64,000 nucleotides of DNA from Apostichopus japonicus. Lineage: Eukaryota > Echinodermata > Holothuroidea > Aspidochirotida > Stichopodidae. The stretch lies in contig NC_092576.1 in assembly GCF_037975245.1 (NCBI RefSeq), positions 45,748,111 to 45,812,110 of the forward strand, written 5' to 3'. A program made the translations under genes and the position numbers. Positions 11,392-23,783 of this stretch are shown here, piece by piece. Each line of letters begins with the position of its first letter. The stretch's first letter is position 1. The notes below the pieces were generated by a model. That model was not told where the DNA came from. It saw nothing but the letters and a program-made list of their open reading frames with translations, and searched no databases.

Positions 11392-13550
11392 CAGCCCGGG
11401 CGCTCAACTTTCAAACCATGCAGGGAGAGGCAAAATCATATTCAAACCACGACCACCGCCAGGTTAGAACGTGCTTGTGAGAACCCTGCTCTACTAAAAG
11501 TGAAATTCTAGTTACATTTAGGATTGCTCATTAAGATTTTCAAATCATCATCATTGTCATGGTTGCTACTTTTTCTGATGTCATCATCATTTGTGAATTA
11601 TTGTGATTGTTGCCATGTTACATTTGCCAGTATCAATTTTGCTTATTGTTCTCTCAAAATTGCAGAGTAGAAGGAAGAAATGTTAGCTAATAGTTATTAT
11701 ACCATATGTTCTTGGTCTCTAAATTGTTTACGCTGAGGTCAGTATGAACAGAAGTGTTTATAATAGTTTTCCTTTCTGTTAAAGTATTTTCTGAATCATT
11801 TCATTAATTTTATATTTATACTGGAATTTTCAGTAGGTGTTGGCCTCATTGAGGGTCAAGGCTACTCAAGGTCAATAGAGTAACATAGAGCATCTAACTC
11901 AACAAGGAAAAGTTGGTAGTCATATGTAGTGCATATAGGTTTCTGACATTGAGTACTATTCTATAAACAGTATAGCAGAAGCCCATGTGAGATAACTAGA
12001 TATCTGAATCTGAAAGCCATGTTAACATGATAGTTCAATGTTGGAATGATGAATGGAAGTTTGTATGCAGGTGTATCATGTGCTGAGCTCTTAGCCAAGT
12101 CAAAGGTTATTTGAGGCCAATATAGGTAAAATCTGAAAACCTTCATGATCCCATACTATCTAGTATCTGACTAGTAGCTGCTTTAATAGCTGAATCTTAG
12201 GGCAATTAATATATTTATCAGAACAAGTAATGTACCTCAAAAGACTTCTTAAGCTCTTTTGAGCCCCATTCAATATTTCAGTGTATTAACTTCATCATTC
12301 TTTTAACAAATTTACTCCAAATTGCTAGTTTCATGTTCTGGCAATGAACCTTTGTCATATCATGTTGCATGAGTGCTTTAACTGGTTTACAAGCTTGCAA
12401 AATTCTTAAAAGGAGGATAGGGTGTTGGGATAAATAGTTCAAAATAATATTAACAAAATTGTACCATATTTTGCTTTTCTTTTTTCCCATATGTTGCCAC
12501 TGCTTGAATAAGACTAGTTGATAGGACTTTTTGTGAGCTCCACCTTTGACAACAAGGTACAGTAGACTTCAACTGCATCTTGTTGGCAACATCCTAGGAA
12601 AGTTTCAATAAACACAGATGTTTCTGTAAATGAGGAATCTGATGAACATTCCAATACTGCAAGTCTTTATTGGACATTTCAGCAGGAGGCAATAACCAAT
12701 TCTGCTATCGTTACATACTGTAGGTCCTTTATAAAATGCCACTTAAAGAACTGTATTACTTCCTTGGAAGGTGAATTTTATTGTCAAATACAACATCTGT
12801 CAAATATTTAGTTTCCCAACCTGTCCAACACCTCCCCCCCACCCCTCCATTTATCCCGAGTAGTTTACAGAAACTGGGACAGAACATTTTTTGTGGGAAG
12901 CAAGGTTAAATAATGTTGTTTGAGGTATTGAGCATTTATCAATATGTCCCTTTCGAAACTAGATAGGAGGAAGTAGCAAACAATGCAAGGAAAACATGAA
13001 GTTCAAGTGGATGCTTTAATTGCTTTTACCCAAAACATTGCTATATTCATTGATAAATATAATCCGCTTCAAATTCAGTACCGTTATACAACATGCAAAA
13101 GAGTTATGATATTGATGTACTTTCTGAATTTAGACCATTGCAGGTGAACATCTTAACATTGGTTTTTAATTTGACTGTATGTAGAAAACAAATGAACCTC
13201 AGATACAATGTCGTGCAAATGCATATTACTGCTAGGAGCTGTTTAACAAACAGTGAAAGAAAAATTTATTACTTGACTGTCAAAAGATTCGCAGAACTCC
13301 ACTCCTTCAACAATATTTACAGTGGTGCAGACTTCAAAGCAGTGCAAGGGCAACAACTGTCTATCTCTTTAACAAATTTCCAAGTGCTTTCATTTCTAGC
13401 ATTTGCATATGTTCAAAAGAAAAATGACAAATTAAAAGATGTGGTCTTTTCAACATGTTACCACATCTCCCCCCTCTCTCCCCCATCAAAAAAGTATTGC
13501 ATGTACAGCAGTAACCCTTTTTGTACATGTGCAATATATGGGGCAGAGCC
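11392..13550. other. No convincing gene; one unassigned open frame at 13093-13440
   Basis: Mostly stop-rich AT sequence. A plus-strand open frame begins at ATG 13093 and runs to 13623, but its end lies inside the transposon at 13551. The unique part (about 150 residues, e.g. RSCLTNSERKIYYLTVKRF) has no domain or motif I recognise. It could be a chance frame or an exon. Confidence 0.35.
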
Positions 13551-14180
13551 CAGGGGCGTAGCGAAGGGGTTTTTGTTGGGGGGTGTGGAGAATTTGATTT
13601 GCCGACGAATCTGGAAGTGGTGACTGAAATGGGCGAAGGGGTCTAAGGGGAGGGGGTGTCCCCCTACCCTTTGGCAATTTTTTAGTTTTGAAACGTCCTT
13701 AGATGCAATCTGGTGCATATTTTAAGTCAAATTTGATATGCCGACGGATCTGGAAGTGGCGACTGAAATGGGGGAGGGGTCTAAGGGAAGGGGATCCCCC
13801 TCCCCTTTGGCAATTTTTTAGTTTTGAAACGTCCTTAGATGCAATCTGGTGCATATTTTAAGTCAAATTTGATATGCCTACATATCTGGAAGTGGTAACT
13901 GAAATGGGGGAGGGGTCTAAGGGGAGGGGGTGCCCCCCTCCCCTTTGGAAAATTTTTAGTTTTGAAACGTCCTTAGATGCAATCTGGTGCATATTTTATG
14001 TCAAATTTGGCACGGAAGAAGCTCCCGTTCTCCTTTTCTCTATTCAGCTTTCCTTCTTTCTTCCCCTTCCGCTCTCTTCACCTTTTCTCATTTTGCCGAC
14101 AGACCCAAAATTTGCCGACAGCGACCAAATTATTGGGGGTGTGTGACACCCCCCCACACCCCCCGCTCGCTACGCCCCTG
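13551..14180. mobile_element. hAT-type MITE with 8-bp TSD
   Basis: Left end CAGGGGCGTAGCGA and right end TCGCTACGCCCCTG form a perfect 14-bp terminal inverted repeat. Both sides are flanked by the direct repeat GCAGAGCC (13543-13550 and 14181-14188). An 8-bp duplication and CAGGGGCG ends are typical of hAT-superfamily non-autonomous elements. No transposase frame is present. The interior contains three tandem units of about 137 bp. Confidence 0.9.
13602..14010. repeat. Three tandem units of about 137 bp inside the hAT MITE
   Basis: Units begin CCGACGAATCTGG (13602), CCGACGGATCTGG (13741) and CCTACATATCTGG (13877) and share GTTTTGAAACGTCCTTAGAT. The three copies are very similar, suggesting recent expansion inside the element. 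Open frames here are by-products. Confidence 0.85.
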
Positions 14181-14188
14181 GCAGAGCC

Positions 14189-15327
14189 TTATTCATGACT
14201 TGACCAAGCCCTTTATCCATTTGAATAGCACAAGTTATGTCAGTGGTATTCACATCAATGCCTCATTGAAAATGTGCCTCATGTTGAATTTTCTAGCAGA
14301 TAGCATGAATGTGAATGAGCTGTAGTTGTTGAAGTTGCTTTGTTTATATATTTCTGAAAGTAACATGAAATTTCATATTGATTTTTAATGAAAATATTTG
14401 CATTTATCAGTAATAAACAGAAAGAAGACATAATGATTTCTGCTAAAGTGTCTTATCTCTGCCTCTTATGTTACAAATGTGTTCATTGGTTGGTCCTTGT
14501 ACTTCGAACATATTGCTCCCTAACTCAGCAAACCCATATTCGATCTGAAGATGCTAATTCAGACAGCTTACTGTTCTAGCAAGTTCTCGACCAATTATAT
14601 TGATGAATTTGCATCTGGATGAATTTGCACTGGATGAATTTGAATCATGCCAACTATGTAAGGAGCCATTTCTTTAAACCTTGTTAAACCTTATCATTCA
14701 TTGGTCTGCATGGTATCGAATCTCCATGATGACCACTCATGAACGACCCTTCGACCGCGGACCGGCAGTAGGCTATAGTTGCTGAAAAACCTGACGTGAC
14801 ATAGCGCATAGGCCGAGATATGTCATGATATTTCAAAGCAACTTACCAGATTGTCTTTTTTCTTCTATTTCTCTAAACTATTTGATGACCATATCAAGAC
14901 ATGGGGATCTCAAAATAAAGGATGCTGTGAAACTTTAGAGCAGCTTACGAGGCCTGGGAAGTGCTATTTCCAACGATCTAGGAGGTCTTTATAGCTGAAA
15001 ATTTCCCGTATGCTGAGCGCCAACCCATATGGTGGCACTCCACTCAGGTAGTAACAAGACGCCCTCCCAGGAATTGTTCAAGCCCCCCCCCCCAAGCGCC
15101 CACCCCCTCCACTGGAACAATCCTGGCTACGTCACTGCATGTACCACAGGTTTATCTGATATCAAAGTGAAAGCGGCTTTCCACAAGAATAAAGAAAGCA
15201 TATCTACATTTTTGTGTAACACCTACACAACTCAATCCCCACGCAAACAAGACTACCTACGTATAGTTTTCATTGAGGATTCCAATAATTCCTGCAATTT
15301 CCTACCAATAACATATGGAAAGTCACT
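14189..15327. other. No gene seen
   Basis: Stop-rich sequence with a C-run near 15.09 kb. ATCCTGGCTACGTCACTGC near 15.12 kb resembles the end of another CAGTGACGTAGCC-type element, but I found no partner end. Confidence 0.45.
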
Positions 15328-15335
15328 CCTGTTAT

Positions 15336-15713
15336 CGTGGCGGAGCTAGGGGTATTGGTAAGAGGGGGTGAGAATGGTCTGTATGGGCGCTTTCGACTTT
15401 ATCTAAGCGGAGCGCCACCACAGGTTGGCGCAGAGCGTACAGAAATCTTTTGAGTAAAGATGCTCCCTATATGGCCGGAAATGACCCTTTCCGGGCCTTG
15501 CTAATTTGCAGATAAACGAAGATTAAATAGGTGTCATCGCCAACAAAATGTGACAAATGTCAATAGGTAGATGAGAGCGCCATAAAAAAGTCAATACTCG
15601 CGAATAAGTAAAAGAAGTGATCAATAGCTGAAAAGGGCGCCAGCAGTCCATATTAGTCCGTTGAGGGGGGGGGGGGGCATCCGCCCCCTGACTGTATTGA
15701 CGCTCCGCCACTG
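15336..15713. mobile_element. MITE copy E1 (CAGTGGCGGAG ends)
   Basis: 378 bp. The left end CGTGGCGGAG has lost one base of CAGTGGCGGAG; the right end CTCCGCCACTG is intact. Most of the body matches E2 at 17434-17761, including ATCTAAGCGGAGCGCCACCA and ACAAAATGTGACAAATGTCA. It has no coding capacity. The left flank is CCTGTTAT (15328-15335) and the right flank TTGGGAGC (15714-15721), so it lacks its own matching target-site duplication; see the composite entry. Confidence 0.88.
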
Positions 15714-17433
15714 TTGGGAGCTCAGTGTAGGAAGAGAAGGGGGGAGAGGGAGGGTATTTTTTAACGGTTTGGGTGAGCGTCTGCAATGATTCGTAATGAC
15801 ATGTTATCACAAGCGTTCAACATGCTCAAATAAAAAGAATGAATGAGGAGGAATTCATATCACTTTTCAATCATTTTTTGAAACAAATTGAGCGAATTGA
15901 TCGCTAGTAATCTTGAAATTGGTTTTATCACGGTGATTGTCATGTTTCTCATATGTACCTTTCTCATATAAAAGAATTCTGTACGTAATGTTATCAGAAA
16001 TACTTTTAAAATGACACCAAAGAGATTAAAAATTCTTTTCGAATTTGTTAATATTGTCTTTTAAGAGACACCGTAGACACGTTGCTCGGTTGGGTTTACT
16101 GCGATAGTGGCAAATGGAGACCAATATCCGCACTTAGTGGACCTAATGTTATAGTCGTGCATTGACCTTGAACAGAGGGGCCTACCGTGAAAACGTACGG
16201 AAAATTTATCCTTTTATATCTCAGCGAGACAATTCCACTGGATACAATAATACGACTCAAAAGTCCTTAGATGTGGTTATCATAACAATCACAATAAAAG
16301 ATATGTATGAAAAGCAGAACAAAGATATGATGGAAACTCAAATGTGGACCAAAAAACGATGTCCCTACGGATGCCGTTTAGTGACATTTACATAATTTGT
16401 GTGTAGTAGGTTCCGTAGCTCTTTTGTGGAAAAACTTTGTGATATGCTTAAAGTTGGTAGTTCATCCATGCTTTAGATTAATGAGAGACATAGATCATCA
16501 CGTTTTATGAGGAGGGAGGCTATTTTTAAAAATCTGGGTAATAGGTACTGTAACTCTTTTCTTGGAGAAAGCTTGGAATAGGCGGATAAGGAAGAAAGTT
16601 TCGAGTTCCTTCCACGCATTAGATAAATGAGGGACCTAGTTCATCACGCTTTGCGAGGATATCTCATATATTAGGTGTAAGAGAAGCGATGATTGTAAGG
16701 AGGGGAAGGGGAGAATGGGGGGGGGGGGTAAATGATGTTACCAGGGGACCTAATAATTTGTCCTAAATGAGATTTAAAAAATTCATTAATGTAAGTAAAT
16801 TTTATTACTGCCTGCTCTCGCTGATTTCTTTTAACCCTATAGAGCGGAGTGTGTGAGGTGAAGAAGGGTAGGGCAGGATGGGGGAGGGATGATAAATGAC
16901 GATGTAACCAGGGGGCTAATAATTCGTTCAATAAGAGATTTGAAAATATATATATATATGCAAGTTAATATCATTACTGCCTGCTCCCATTGATTTCTTT
17001 CAAACCTAAGTTACGCTTAATTATCGGAAGACTATACGCCGATAATACAATTCTTTAACAAGGAGATGCTTCTAATTTATTAAACTGTGTAACTTTCACT
17101 AATCTATTTGGAAAAAATATGCTTTTAAGTTGAAAGAGTCAGTAAGGATCAATTAAGTAGAACAAGGATCGTTGCGTGCTGCGTGTAACGATGAAGTTTC
17201 CTACATTGGGATGGAAGAGTATCAGGGAGTGTAAGATTGAGTGGGAAGTTAAATGACGGTGTAACTGAGAAATTAAAAAAAATCTTAGTGATAAAATCAT
17301 TATTGCTTGCTCTTTGCTGATTTAACATTAGAATAAGTGTCTCTAATCATTAGATATTCCTTTAACATACGAGGTTCGGTTGGGGAAGGGGGGGGGGGTA
17401 CTAGACGGATTGACGGGGAAGAAGATTGGGAGC

Positions 17434-17761
17434 CAGTGGCGGAGCTAGGGATATTGGACAGAGGGGCGAGAAAGGTCTGAACGGGCGCTTTCGACTTTAT
17501 CTAAGCGGAGCGCCACCACAGGTTGGCGCAGAGCGTACAGAAATGTTTTGAGTAAAGATACTCCCTATATCGCCGGAAATGACCCTTTAGGTATAGGTGT
17601 CATCGCCAACAAAATGTGACAAATGTCAATAGGTAGATGAGAGCGCAATAAAAAAGTAAATAATCGCGAATAAGTAAAAAGTGTTGAATAGCTGAAAAGG
17701 GCGCCAGCTTCCCATTTGAGTCCGCCCCCCCCCGCCTGACTGTATGGACGCTCCGCCACTG
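17434..17761. mobile_element. MITE copy E2 (CAGTGGCGGAG ends)
   Basis: 328 bp with intact inverted ends CAGTGGCGGAG and CTCCGCCACTG. It is the same family and orientation as E1. The left flank is TTGGGAGC and the right flank CCTGTTAT, the reverse of the order seen at E1. Confidence 0.88.
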
Positions 17762-17932
17762 CCTGTTATGACATTAGAAACAAATACTGATATGAGATGA
17801 GTGTGGTATATACCTACTGGCGACTGATAACAGTATTATAGTGCATGTTCTAGCCTTTTGACATCGTATGAATCTAGCAGACAACGTACAGGTACCGTCT
17901 GGTACCATTATCCGTTTTGAGTGATATTTAGG

Positions 17933-18804
17933 GGTTCTAGGACAAAATCCCCCGGACAAAATCCCCCCAGACAATATTCCACTGACCCATACAAAGCCTG
18001 CCTGCAACAACCAGCGATGGCCCAGGTGTGACAGTCAAGGCATGGGACATTGCACTGGTTAGGGTACCGTTCAGGGGATTGGTCAGGGTACTAGTGAGGG
18101 TACTGGCGAGTGTAACTGTGAGGGCTCCTGTTAGGGTACCTGTGAGGGTACCGGTCAAGGTACTGGTCATGTGACTGGTCAGGGTACCGGTCATCATACT
18201 GGTCACTCTACCAGTCAGGGTTCCACTCACTGTACTGGTTAGGGTACTGGTCAGGATACTGGTCAGGGGACTGGTCCGGAGTTCATTGAGGGTAATTGCA
18301 AGGCTACCTGTTAGTATGGCCATGGGATATAGCTCCATGTTGTGGCATTTAAGGGACCGGTCAAGGTACTGGTCAAATTACTGTTTATTGTACCAGTACT
18401 AGTAAGGGTACGTGTCAGAGTATGTGTCAGGGTGCCTTTCAGGATACCAGTTGGGATACCGGTCGAGGTACCGGCCGGGGTACAGGTCAGGGAGGAGCAC
18501 CGGTGGGGGTAACTGTCAGGCTCACTATTAAGGTACCGGTCGGGGTATGGTCGGAGTACTGGTCCGGGAACCACTGAGAGTACCAATGGAAATACTGGTG
18601 AGGGTACCGGATGACGGTACTGGATGACGATACCGGGGACCGGGATGACGCATTTTTGTAAAGAATTGATGGGATTTTTTTATAGCTTGGGGAGATTTTG
18701 GCTTGGGTGGATTTTGTCCTAGGGGGATTTTGTCCAGGGGGATTTTGGCTCTGGGGGATTTTGTCCTAGGGGGACTTTGTCTGGGGGATTTTGTCCTGTC
18801 ACCC
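17933..18804. mobile_element. Foldback-like element with inverted (GGACAAAATCCCCC)n ends
   Basis: The left end begins GGTTCTAGGACAAAATCCCC and carries two units of GGACAAAATCCCCC. The right end has several inverted units (GGGGGATTTTGTCC). The core is a 12-bp minisatellite. Direct repeats TATTTAGG at 17925-17932 and 18805-18812 look like an 8-bp target-site duplication. No transposase. The structure is that of a foldback-type non-autonomous DNA element carrying satellite DNA. Confidence 0.75.
18045..18625. repeat. 12-bp minisatellite (GGTACTGGTCAG-type)
   Basis: Degenerate 12-bp units GGTACTGGTCAG / GGTACCGGTCAG / GGTACTGGTGAG, about 45 copies, forming the core of the foldback-like element. 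On the minus strand the repeat gives open frames of Thr-Leu-Thr-X peptides, which are artefacts. Confidence 0.85.
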
Positions 18805-18812
18805 TATTTAGG

Positions 18813-21800
18813 TATTAGTATTGGACCAAAAACAGTATTAATGTCGGCACAAAACAAACGTTAAAGAAAGCTCAAATGTTGTTTGTCCATCTCTAACATC
18901 CCTGGTGGAACCATGGAAATATTTGAAAATTGTCAGCACTGTGGCAAGTCCCCAGACATTTTGATATGTTACCATTATAGTTAACAAATTGGGTAAGCCT
19001 GTTCAGGGAATGATGGTAAGCAGCCCCTCCACTTTTATGTTTTTGACAAAATACTATACACTCAAAGCCAGATTTTTAAAGCAAAAAAATTATGGCTCAG
19101 GAACTAATGGTATACTGGCAGTTTTGAACTAAAATCGACAGTGAATATTACATGAATTTCATCAGAACATAATTTAAGTAATGTATAAATGCATGCGCAG
19201 TTGCAACTGTTCACTGTATGTTTATTTTTTTTCACTCCTCAGAGGAATACTGCTACAAACAGTCAAACAACAAACAATTTTCAATTGATCAGGAATACAA
19301 CAGAAAGTGTCCCTTTCTGTACACTACTGTACAGTATACTGTGTTGCTGACTCAAAACATAAACAGAGATAGAGGCAGTGAATGTGATTGCTTAAAATTC
19401 ATCAAAAATTGTTGACGATTTGCTTTTTTAAACTTCTACCCAGAAATCTGGCTTATTACCAGACACATACAGTAGTGGAGATTAGCATGATATTAAAAGA
19501 CGAGACACAATAAAAATTGTACAATCATATTCAAGCAGTTGATTGTAATTTCAATCCCAGTTTATATTTTCCACAAGATTTATTTCACATAAACCAGGAT
19601 ACTTGCACTATTACATGACCTCAATTTACTGACCTCTCTCATACATGAGAAACATTTTGGGAACTAACTTATACCTCAAGTATTTATCTAGACTTACCAG
19701 TATAGGCTGTATCTAATACCGTAACCAATGCAAATTACCACAATATCATGGAGTTTCCATGCTTGGAGGGACAAAATTACACACAATACCCCTGGATTGC
19801 ACAATTTCATACCTATAGTTACAAATGTTGTGGTTTTACAGTATGTTTCATTGGGCTGCACTAGGTTTCCATGACATTGGTGCTAGTTGCATGTACCTTT
19901 GCTGTATTCACTCCCCTCAATTTTGAGGGGAAATAATTTAATTTTGTTTAAAGAATAAACTGGTTCTTGGTGTAATAAAAGACCACAAGCTTTCAGTAAT
20001 TAAGTCAGGCCTAACATTGTAAACTTTTCCCATAGCATAACCCCTGAACCCAACTTGTAGAATTGTGAAACTGTGGTTCAGGAACAATGCAGTGTACCCC
20101 TGGAGATTTTGAGGGATAAAAGTTTGAAAGATTTTTATAATAGTAATCTGCTTAACAAATACCCTTAGTCCTGCACAAGTACCTGTGTGGTGATTGTTGA
20201 AAATTACTGTACTATGGCTTGCTGATCTTGCTTGGAATACAAAATTAAAACATCTTAAAACATGAGAAATGCATTTAAGAACAGTTAAAGCAAGGTAAGG
20301 CAGCAAAATATCCAGTGACCTCAACACTTAAGCATCAGGACCACTTCAGTTGTATAACAAGTTCCATGTTCTTGACAAGCAGCTGCAAATGTTCCCTAAT
20401 ACTTACAAAAACATGTAGTGCCACAATGTCACCAAACTAAAATATTTCAAGAAGTACATTGCAAAAGAATGAGTCCATTTATACACTTAAATATGTAGAA
20501 GACTTCCCATGAAGACTGGTCTGCATTCTCTTGGTTCTGTCTGCTTGAAGCTTATAATATTAATTTCCTCTATCTTTTATATGGTGTAACAGTGTAACAT
20601 ATCCTGGAACTAGTTAGTTTTCTGTTACTGCTACTACATTTATGTGAAGCAAATACTACATTACTGTGCCAATCCAACAACTACTCCCAGCAACTTCCTA
20701 ACTCCATTGAAAGATGTGCTGTGTCCCAGAGGATATACATGAGATGTGTGAATCTACTTCGCGATTTACAGGACATACTTTTGCTTTGCTTGGCATCGGC
20801 TTCTATGCAAGCTTTTATGATTTGATTTGATTTGATGATTGTATTCACCCCACTGTAAACTGTGTGATAATCTTGCCTGGCATTTCTAATTAGAGCATAT
20901 CCTTTGCTGTATTAGCCTGTAGATCTATCCATCTGTTGGTACAAAAAGAAAAGCTTTCTCTTAAAGATATGCTGATTTGGTCCCAATTATAGCACGCGCA
21001 ATATAGCTTGGAATGTTTTGCGATTACCGATTAGACCTCACATGACCTCACACTCTACAAATGATGAAAACAATGAACTGCTTTACAAAACTAAATCTCC
21101 TGTAATTCAGCCAATATTTTAATCATCTCACAACCTTTCATATATACTATTTTCACTGTAAATTTCAATTCGTTTATCCATCCCATTTTGTTCCCATTAA
21201 TTCTTGATTCATCTTGCCTTGTATACAACATTACACATTTTATTTATGCAGCCATGCATTCAATTGGAGCTGAAACAGCTCCCTACCATAGCAAGTGCTT
21301 TTAAAAGTTGCAAGTCATTCAAGCTTTACCAATTGTTAAGATTTCAAAATTTAAATATACATGTACATTTTATGTGGACCTAGCCTGACAATTTGGTGTT
21401 GTCTTGCATTGACCTTTAAGATTAAAAACCAGAGAGTGGATATAGCTCTAGTGTAGTTAAATACTATGGACATAGAGGAAAAGATACAGTACCACCACAT
21501 TAACCAGATATACAAAAGTTTTCATCCCTTCTGATTGTTTCTTTCTTCATTCCATAACTTTGGAATAAATTACCTCAGTTGTTACTCGTATTTGAGATAA
21601 TAGAGTCCTATGGAATCAAGTTTATGCGATGTCAAACCTACAGAATATTAACTTACTTTTTGGTTAATTCAGAAAATATCTTCCATTTTGCTGTCAATGA
21701 TGCAGTAGGTCACCCCATCAGTTTGTCCCAGACGGCATCTGTGCTCTAGCTATGATTGCTACCGTTCCAACATTGACTTTTTCACTGCATGGCAGCTTCA

Positions 21801-22581
21801 TCGTACAGTGTTATTCCCTTGGATAGTGGGCTGTTGTCATTCATCTTGAGATTGAGAATGTTGATCATCAAATTTGTCTGAGAAAACATTAACAGTGCCA
21901 ATCAAATAAATATCAAATGGTCAGAGCGTAGATGTGCATTATTTCAATTTTTATTGTACACTTCTCTCCAATATATTTTGGGCAATACAGAGCTCAGATC
22001 TTTAACACTGAATATTGCACATTTAGTCAACTTGGTATTACTTATGGATCTAAATAGACTTAACAAAATGACTTACAGTATATGCAAGGGAAGGGATAGA
22101 AGGCTTTATCAAATTTTTGTGTTATATAGATTTTTGGAGGATGTTAACTTTTAATTAGGTGCACTCAGCTTTTGTAATAGTTACATTATGGAAATGTACT
22201 GACTCAATAACCTTTTGGATGCATGGCATTGTTATTTTGTACAAATTTTGGCTAGTTATAAATAAGACACTTGAAACACAATGCATCACTTGAGAGACTT
22301 AGATTAAAGGTATTCTGCATTGGCCCAAATTTGATGCTGGATTTTCTAGTGATATATCCTTTAACTGTTTTTATTGATACCCTCACTGGGATATTCAGAC
22401 ATCTTACAGTACAGTGGTGTTTAGAATGTCTGAGAATATTTTGGAGAGTAAAGACTTCCAAGAACCTTTTGAAAAGTTCTAACAATTATAGCATCTCTTA
22501 TTCAATACAGGCTACTTGTAAGTTACATTTGCATGGTGACTTCAGTCTCTAATAATCTAGGCATAGCTACTGTACAGTATA
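18813..22581. other. No gene seen
   Basis: About 3.8 kb of AT-rich sequence. The longest open frame (minus strand, 19938-20327) has no motif and no splice context. A short TGATT repeat at about 20.82 kb may mark the tail of an old retroposon. Confidence 0.45.
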
Positions 22582-22985
22582 GTAAAGGCTTCATAATTGA
22601 CGCACCTTCGTAATTGACGCACCTTAAATTATTACTAGCAACGATGCAGCAGGCCACCTAAACTTTTTTGCAGTCAAACAGAATTACATATTTCATGAGT
22701 TTGAATCCATTTGAGGTATTTGCTGACCAAATTGTGGTATTTTTTAAGCTTTTAACACCCTCCCCCCAGTTTTGCACGTTTTTTGGCCATTTGGAAATCT
22801 TACACCCTTAAAATACCCAACATTACCTCAATATGAAAACACTACTCTCTGGGACATGACCTGTCAAAGCTTAGTGGCTCAGAGCATAGCAAACAGCATC
22901 TAAAGTCAATGGATGTATACTAAGGCCTACACTACAGTTAGCTTATCGACGAATGTGTCAATTTAGGGGTATGAAAGAACTTGAC
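22582..22985. repeat. Dispersed repeat copy 2 (pair with 6.80-7.21 kb)
   Basis: Starts TAAAGGCTTCATAATTGACG and ends near GTGTCAATTTAGGGGTATG. Same orientation and order of matching blocks as copy 1, with indels. Possible MITE remnant. Confidence 0.65.
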
Positions 22986-23702
22986 ACGGCAGACATTTTG
23001 TGGTCAAATTCTGCTCAATTGTATGGTGCATAAGCACAGAACCTTAAATATTTTGAGATCAGAACATTTCTGAGGAACTACACATATGAAAAACACATAC
23101 AGTTGAGTAATTTGGATTTTTCCTTGATAGATATCATTGATCAAATCCTTAAGTGCGTCAATTATAAGCCCACCATGCTACAGTATTTGGTCATGATTAG
23201 TAACATAATAATGCTACAGTATATCGCAATGTACAGTAACATAATTGTCCAGCAAAATCTAAGGCCATATATGATACATACATGCACAGTAGGCTAAGAA
23301 GTTACGCTGACCTACTTGAAATCTAATTTCTCTGGCAGTTGGTATTAATTTGTAGCTCAAACTACAGACCAGTTTACCCTTGACCCAATGCTAAGGTATT
23401 GTTAGGACTTGGACTATGGCCCTAGGCTACAGCCGAACGTAGGCCTTACAAGTTTTAGGCTACAAGCTAGACTATTGAAATATGGGTATGAACAAATAAC
23501 GTGAAGGTGTATGCAACAACGTTATAATATCAACGTTATTAATATCACCAAACTTTATTGACTAATCTCATGGACCTTACCTGAAGTTGTTGGTGAGACG
23601 TTTTCGTGTTAACGGTACTTTTTTAAGAAAAAGTCAACAAGGAAAGAACCTGGGCACGAAAACCAAACTACCCGGCGAACGACTGACCCGATCTCAAGCC
23701 CA

Positions 23703-23705
<3 letters not shown>
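22986..23705. other. No gene seen
   Basis: Short random frames only, ending at the (TA)n tract. Confidence 0.4.

Positions 23706-23780
<75 letters not shown>
23706..23780. repeat. (TA)n microsatellite, about 75 bp
   Basis: Pure TA dinucleotides. A nominal open frame runs through it as Ile-Tyr repeats and is spurious. Confidence 0.95.

Positions 23781-23781
<1 letters not shown>

Positions 23782-23783
<2 letters not shown>

Larger units (their letters stand above)
15336..17761. mobile_element. Composite block E1-interior-E2 flanked by CCTGTTAT
   Basis: Two same-orientation MITE copies bracket a 1.7-kb interior. The outer flanks are both CCTGTTAT (15328-15335 and 17762-17769), and the inner flanks are both TTGGGAGC (15714-15721 and 17426-17433). 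So the block as a whole has an 8-bp duplication, and the interior has another. This is the pattern expected from recombination between two MITE copies or from movement of the block as one unit. The interior has no transposase, only three degenerate direct repeats (about 16.69, 16.87 and 17.21 kb) and G-runs. Confidence 0.75.

Noticed and set aside
13093..13623. 176-codon plus-strand open frame
   Set aside because: Its last 24 codons lie in the hAT MITE and the rest shows no known domain; kept only as an unassigned frame in the region note.
17937..18586. Minus-strand frames of Thr-Leu-Thr-X repeats, superficially like an antifreeze or mucin-type protein
   Set aside because: They arise from the 12-bp satellite inside the foldback-like element; no signal peptide or unique domain.
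19938..20327. 129-codon minus-strand open frame
   Set aside because: No domain, no splice context and composition like the surrounding AT-rich non-coding DNA.
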